Below are positions 62,395 through 64,000 of a stretch of DNA of 64,000 nucleotides, piece by piece (the first letter of the stretch is position 1; each line of letters starts with the position of its first letter). This stretch comes from CAZJYI01 sp964550025 (GTDB lineage: Bacteria > Verrucomicrobiota > Kiritimatiellia > UBA8416 > CAYOBW01): the NCBI GenBank assembly GCA_964550025.1, contig CAZJYI010000043.1:12154-76153 (forward strand). The letters are read 5' to 3'. A model generated the notes under the pieces. The model saw only the letters and a program-made list of their open reading frames with translations. It searched no databases and was not told where the DNA came from. Position numbers and translations under genes: made by a program.

Positions 62395-64000
62395 ATGCGG
62401 TGCCGCATTCAATTCCTTCTCCCAATCCTGTTGTCGGCCACAGCGATGTTGATGCTGTCCGGCTGTGCGAAAAGCGCTTTCGACGAGCACTCGAACGCCA
62501 CGGTGAAGGTAACGAAAGGCACGCTGCTCATTACGATCAACAATCCCGGCACGGTGAGCGCCGACAAGCAGATCAACATTCTCAATGAGCTCAAGTACTG
62601 GGCCAGCATCAAGTCCGTCAGGCAAGAAGGCGAGTTCGTCAAGGAGGGCGATCAAATCATCGAGTTCGAGTGCAGGCAGTTGAAAGACCAGCTCGAGACC
62701 AAAGAGCTGGAGTTGGATTCCAGTCAGCTGACGCTGGAACAGGCCTTAAGTGATTTCACCATCCAGAAGAAGCAGTTGGAGAGCGACCTGCTTCAGGCCG
62801 AGAACGGCGTAAAGACGGCGCGGGAGAACCTGGCCGCATATGAGAAGGTGTCCAGGAGCAATCTGGCGAGGGCGCAGGATCGCGTGGTACGGGCCAGGGA
62901 GCGACTAAACCGTTACATCGAAAAGGGCGGCGTCTGGGAGAACAGCTTAAACGATGCGGACAACCTAATCCGCATGAGCCGGAAGAAGATGGAGATCGAG
63001 CAGGACAAACTCGGTTTCAAGATAAAGATCAACCGGAACCCCGAGCTGGAGAGCCCGTACAGCAAGACCGAAATCGAGGGGCACACGGTTTTGGTCAAGA
63101 CGCTTGAGGACGCTCTTGAAAAGGCCATTCGCGCCCGGAAGCTCCTGATCGAATTCGACCATCCCAACACCCAGCGGCAGCTTGAAATGGCTGTAACTCA
63201 GGCCGTGGACGACCTGGCGATCTTGGAGGAGTTTACGATTCCCCAGACGTTCCGTACCTTGAAAGCGGCCCTGGCCGAGGCCGAACTGAATCTGGACAAA
63301 ACGAGAACCAACCAGGAGGCGACGCTGGCCCTGAAGGAGTTTGAGATTAAGGGCAAAGAGACCATCGTGAAGAAGGTGCGGAAATCGCTGGCGGAACTGC
63401 AGGAGGAAGAGGAAGACCTCAGGCTCGAGGCTAAGGTCGACGGCCTCATCCTGTATCGCCCCGGCTGGCTGCCCGGCGGGACCCGACAGATTGAGGCCAA
63501 GGAGGGCGAACGCCTCTATCCGAAGGCGAAACTGTTCGAGATCCCGGACCTGACGACCCTGATGGTTAAAACTGAACTCCTCGACTCGCTCAACATCCAT
63601 CTGCAGCGCGGAGGAAAGGCTGGGGGCGGCACGGAGGCGTCGTTCACGCTGGATGCCTATCCGGGGAGAACATTTGTCGGTCATGTCCTGGATGCCAGAC
63701 CGACCAAACGTGACGAGGAGTCAGAAGATGAAGAGGGCGGACTACGGTCGGACGTGACGGGCGAGGTGACATTCAAAGGTCATGTGCTCAAGACCTCGCC
63801 CTTGCCCAAGGACACCGGCACGTTCTTCATGAAGTCCGGCGTCAGCGCATATGACGTTCTCATTGAAGTGGATTGGGGAACGGCGGGGCTGGTTCCCGGC
63901 GAGCACCTGAAGCCGGGCATGAGCTGCCAGGTGACACTGGCCCTCGTCAGTCTCGAGAACGTGCTGACCATCCCCGTCGTCTCCTTGTATAGCCGGGAAA
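62395..64000 (+). CDS. Second HlyD/MacA-type adaptor lipoprotein, runs off the window
   Basis: At least 535 residues, open to the window end. Starts at ATG 62395 behind GGAGG; the lipobox is M-L-S-G-C-A. It is homologous to the adaptor at 58666 (for example E-S-P-Y-S-x-T-E and the W-E-N region) with different sequence, and has the same long helical hairpin. An earlier ATG at 62326 overlapping the permease end is possible. Two adaptors around one MacB pair may form a mixed ring, or one may use a different outer-membrane partner beyond the window. Confidence 0.85.
   Translation, partial: MRCRIQFLLPILLSATAMLMLSGCAKSAFDEHSNATVKVTKGTLLITINNPGTVSADKQINILNELKYWASIKSVRQEGEFVKEGDQIIEFECRQLKDQLETKELELDSSQLTLEQALSDFTIQKKQLESDLLQAENGVKTARENLAAYEKVSRSNLARAQDRVVRARERLNRYIEKGGVWENSLNDADNLIRMSRKKMEIEQDKLGFKIKINRNPELESPYSKTEIEGHTVLVKTLEDALEKAIRARKLLIEFDHPNTQRQLEMAVTQAVDDLAILEEFTIPQTFRTLKAALAEAELNLDKTRTNQEATLALKEFEIKGKETIVKKVRKSLAELQEEEEDLRLEAKVDGLILYRPGWLPGGTRQIEAKEGERLYPKAKLFEIPDLTTLMVKTELLDSLNIHLQRGGKAGGGTEASFTLDAYPGRTFVGHVLDARPTKRDEESEDEEGGLRSDVTGEVTFKGHVLKTSPLPKDTGTFFMKSGVSAYDVLIEVDWGTAGLVPGEHLKPGMSCQVTLALVSLENVLTIPVVSLYSRE

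Overview
The window is a GC-rich bacterial chromosome segment with no phage, plasmid, rRNA, tRNA or CRISPR signature that I can see. The gene content points to the PVC superphylum, most likely Kiritimatiellota, Lentisphaerota or a verrucomicrobial relative. The reasons are: a formylglycine sulfatase, secreted glycoside-hydrolase-like proteins, large surface proteins ending in a calcium-binding type-3 repeat plus a beta-rich tail, an FHA-Ser/Thr kinase with a DWG motif, Tat-exported DUF362 and aldo/keto-reductase proteins, a very large thioester alpha-2-macroglobulin, and many heptameric GAAC intergenic arrays. The phylum is inferred from style, not from a marker gene.

Layout. 1-4.3 kb: MNT-HEPN pair cut by the window edge, a secreted glycosidase-like protein, and an RHH-PIN toxin-antitoxin pair. 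4.3-11 kb: secreted metallopeptidase, RarD permease, a sulfatase fused to a VHL-like beta domain and a zinc peptidase, and a GGDEF protein. 11-12.7 kb: a scar region with a 175-bp duplicate of the alpha-2-macroglobulin 3' end, an ADP-ribosyltransferase-like gene with a 49-residue partner, and a decayed copy of the sulfatase tail. 12.7-19.3 kb: alpha-2-macroglobulin. 19.5-26.7 kb: DUF4143 ATPase behind a 46-bp palindrome, FHA kinase, and an MlaA-MlaC-RND lipid-transport operon. 26.7-35.5 kb: heptad arrays, HNH nuclease, sigma-54 activator divergent from an outer-membrane protein, VapBC, a Wzz-like protein, a four-helix-bundle gene between inverted heptad arrays, and a BASS transporter. 35.5-44 kb: secreted esterase, a DUF11 surface protein interrupted at an 11-C tract, a beta-barrel, small exported proteins and a glycosidase-like protein. 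44-47.7 kb: AlbA_2 (Schlafen-type) regulator and nuclease-helicase DUF2075 protein. 47.9-56.7 kb: a large SdiA-regulated-type surface protein, then ECF sigma, FecR-like anti-sigma, a TolB-like propeller, DUF362 and aldo/keto reductase. 56.8-64 kb: TolC, HlyD-type adaptor, MacB-type ATPase and permease, and a second adaptor running off the window.

How genes work together. The ECF sigma operon and the surface protein in front of it share a roughly 100-bp repeat ending in the same promoter-like pattern (GGTAAC, 17 bases, CATATW) 9-10 bases before the start codon, suggesting an autoregulated sigma factor and its target. The sigma-54 activator at 28.7-30.3 kb is divergent from an outer-membrane protein that has a good -24/-12 promoter. 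The Mla-RND trio probably moves lipids between membranes, and the last five genes form a tripartite MacB-type exporter.

Repeats are abundant. They comprise heptad arrays starting at stop codons, a MITE-like family with palindromic terminal repeats, a 170-bp imperfect palindrome, and a GGGACAGACCCTGT motif that occurs in an intergenic region and again inside a signal-peptide region.
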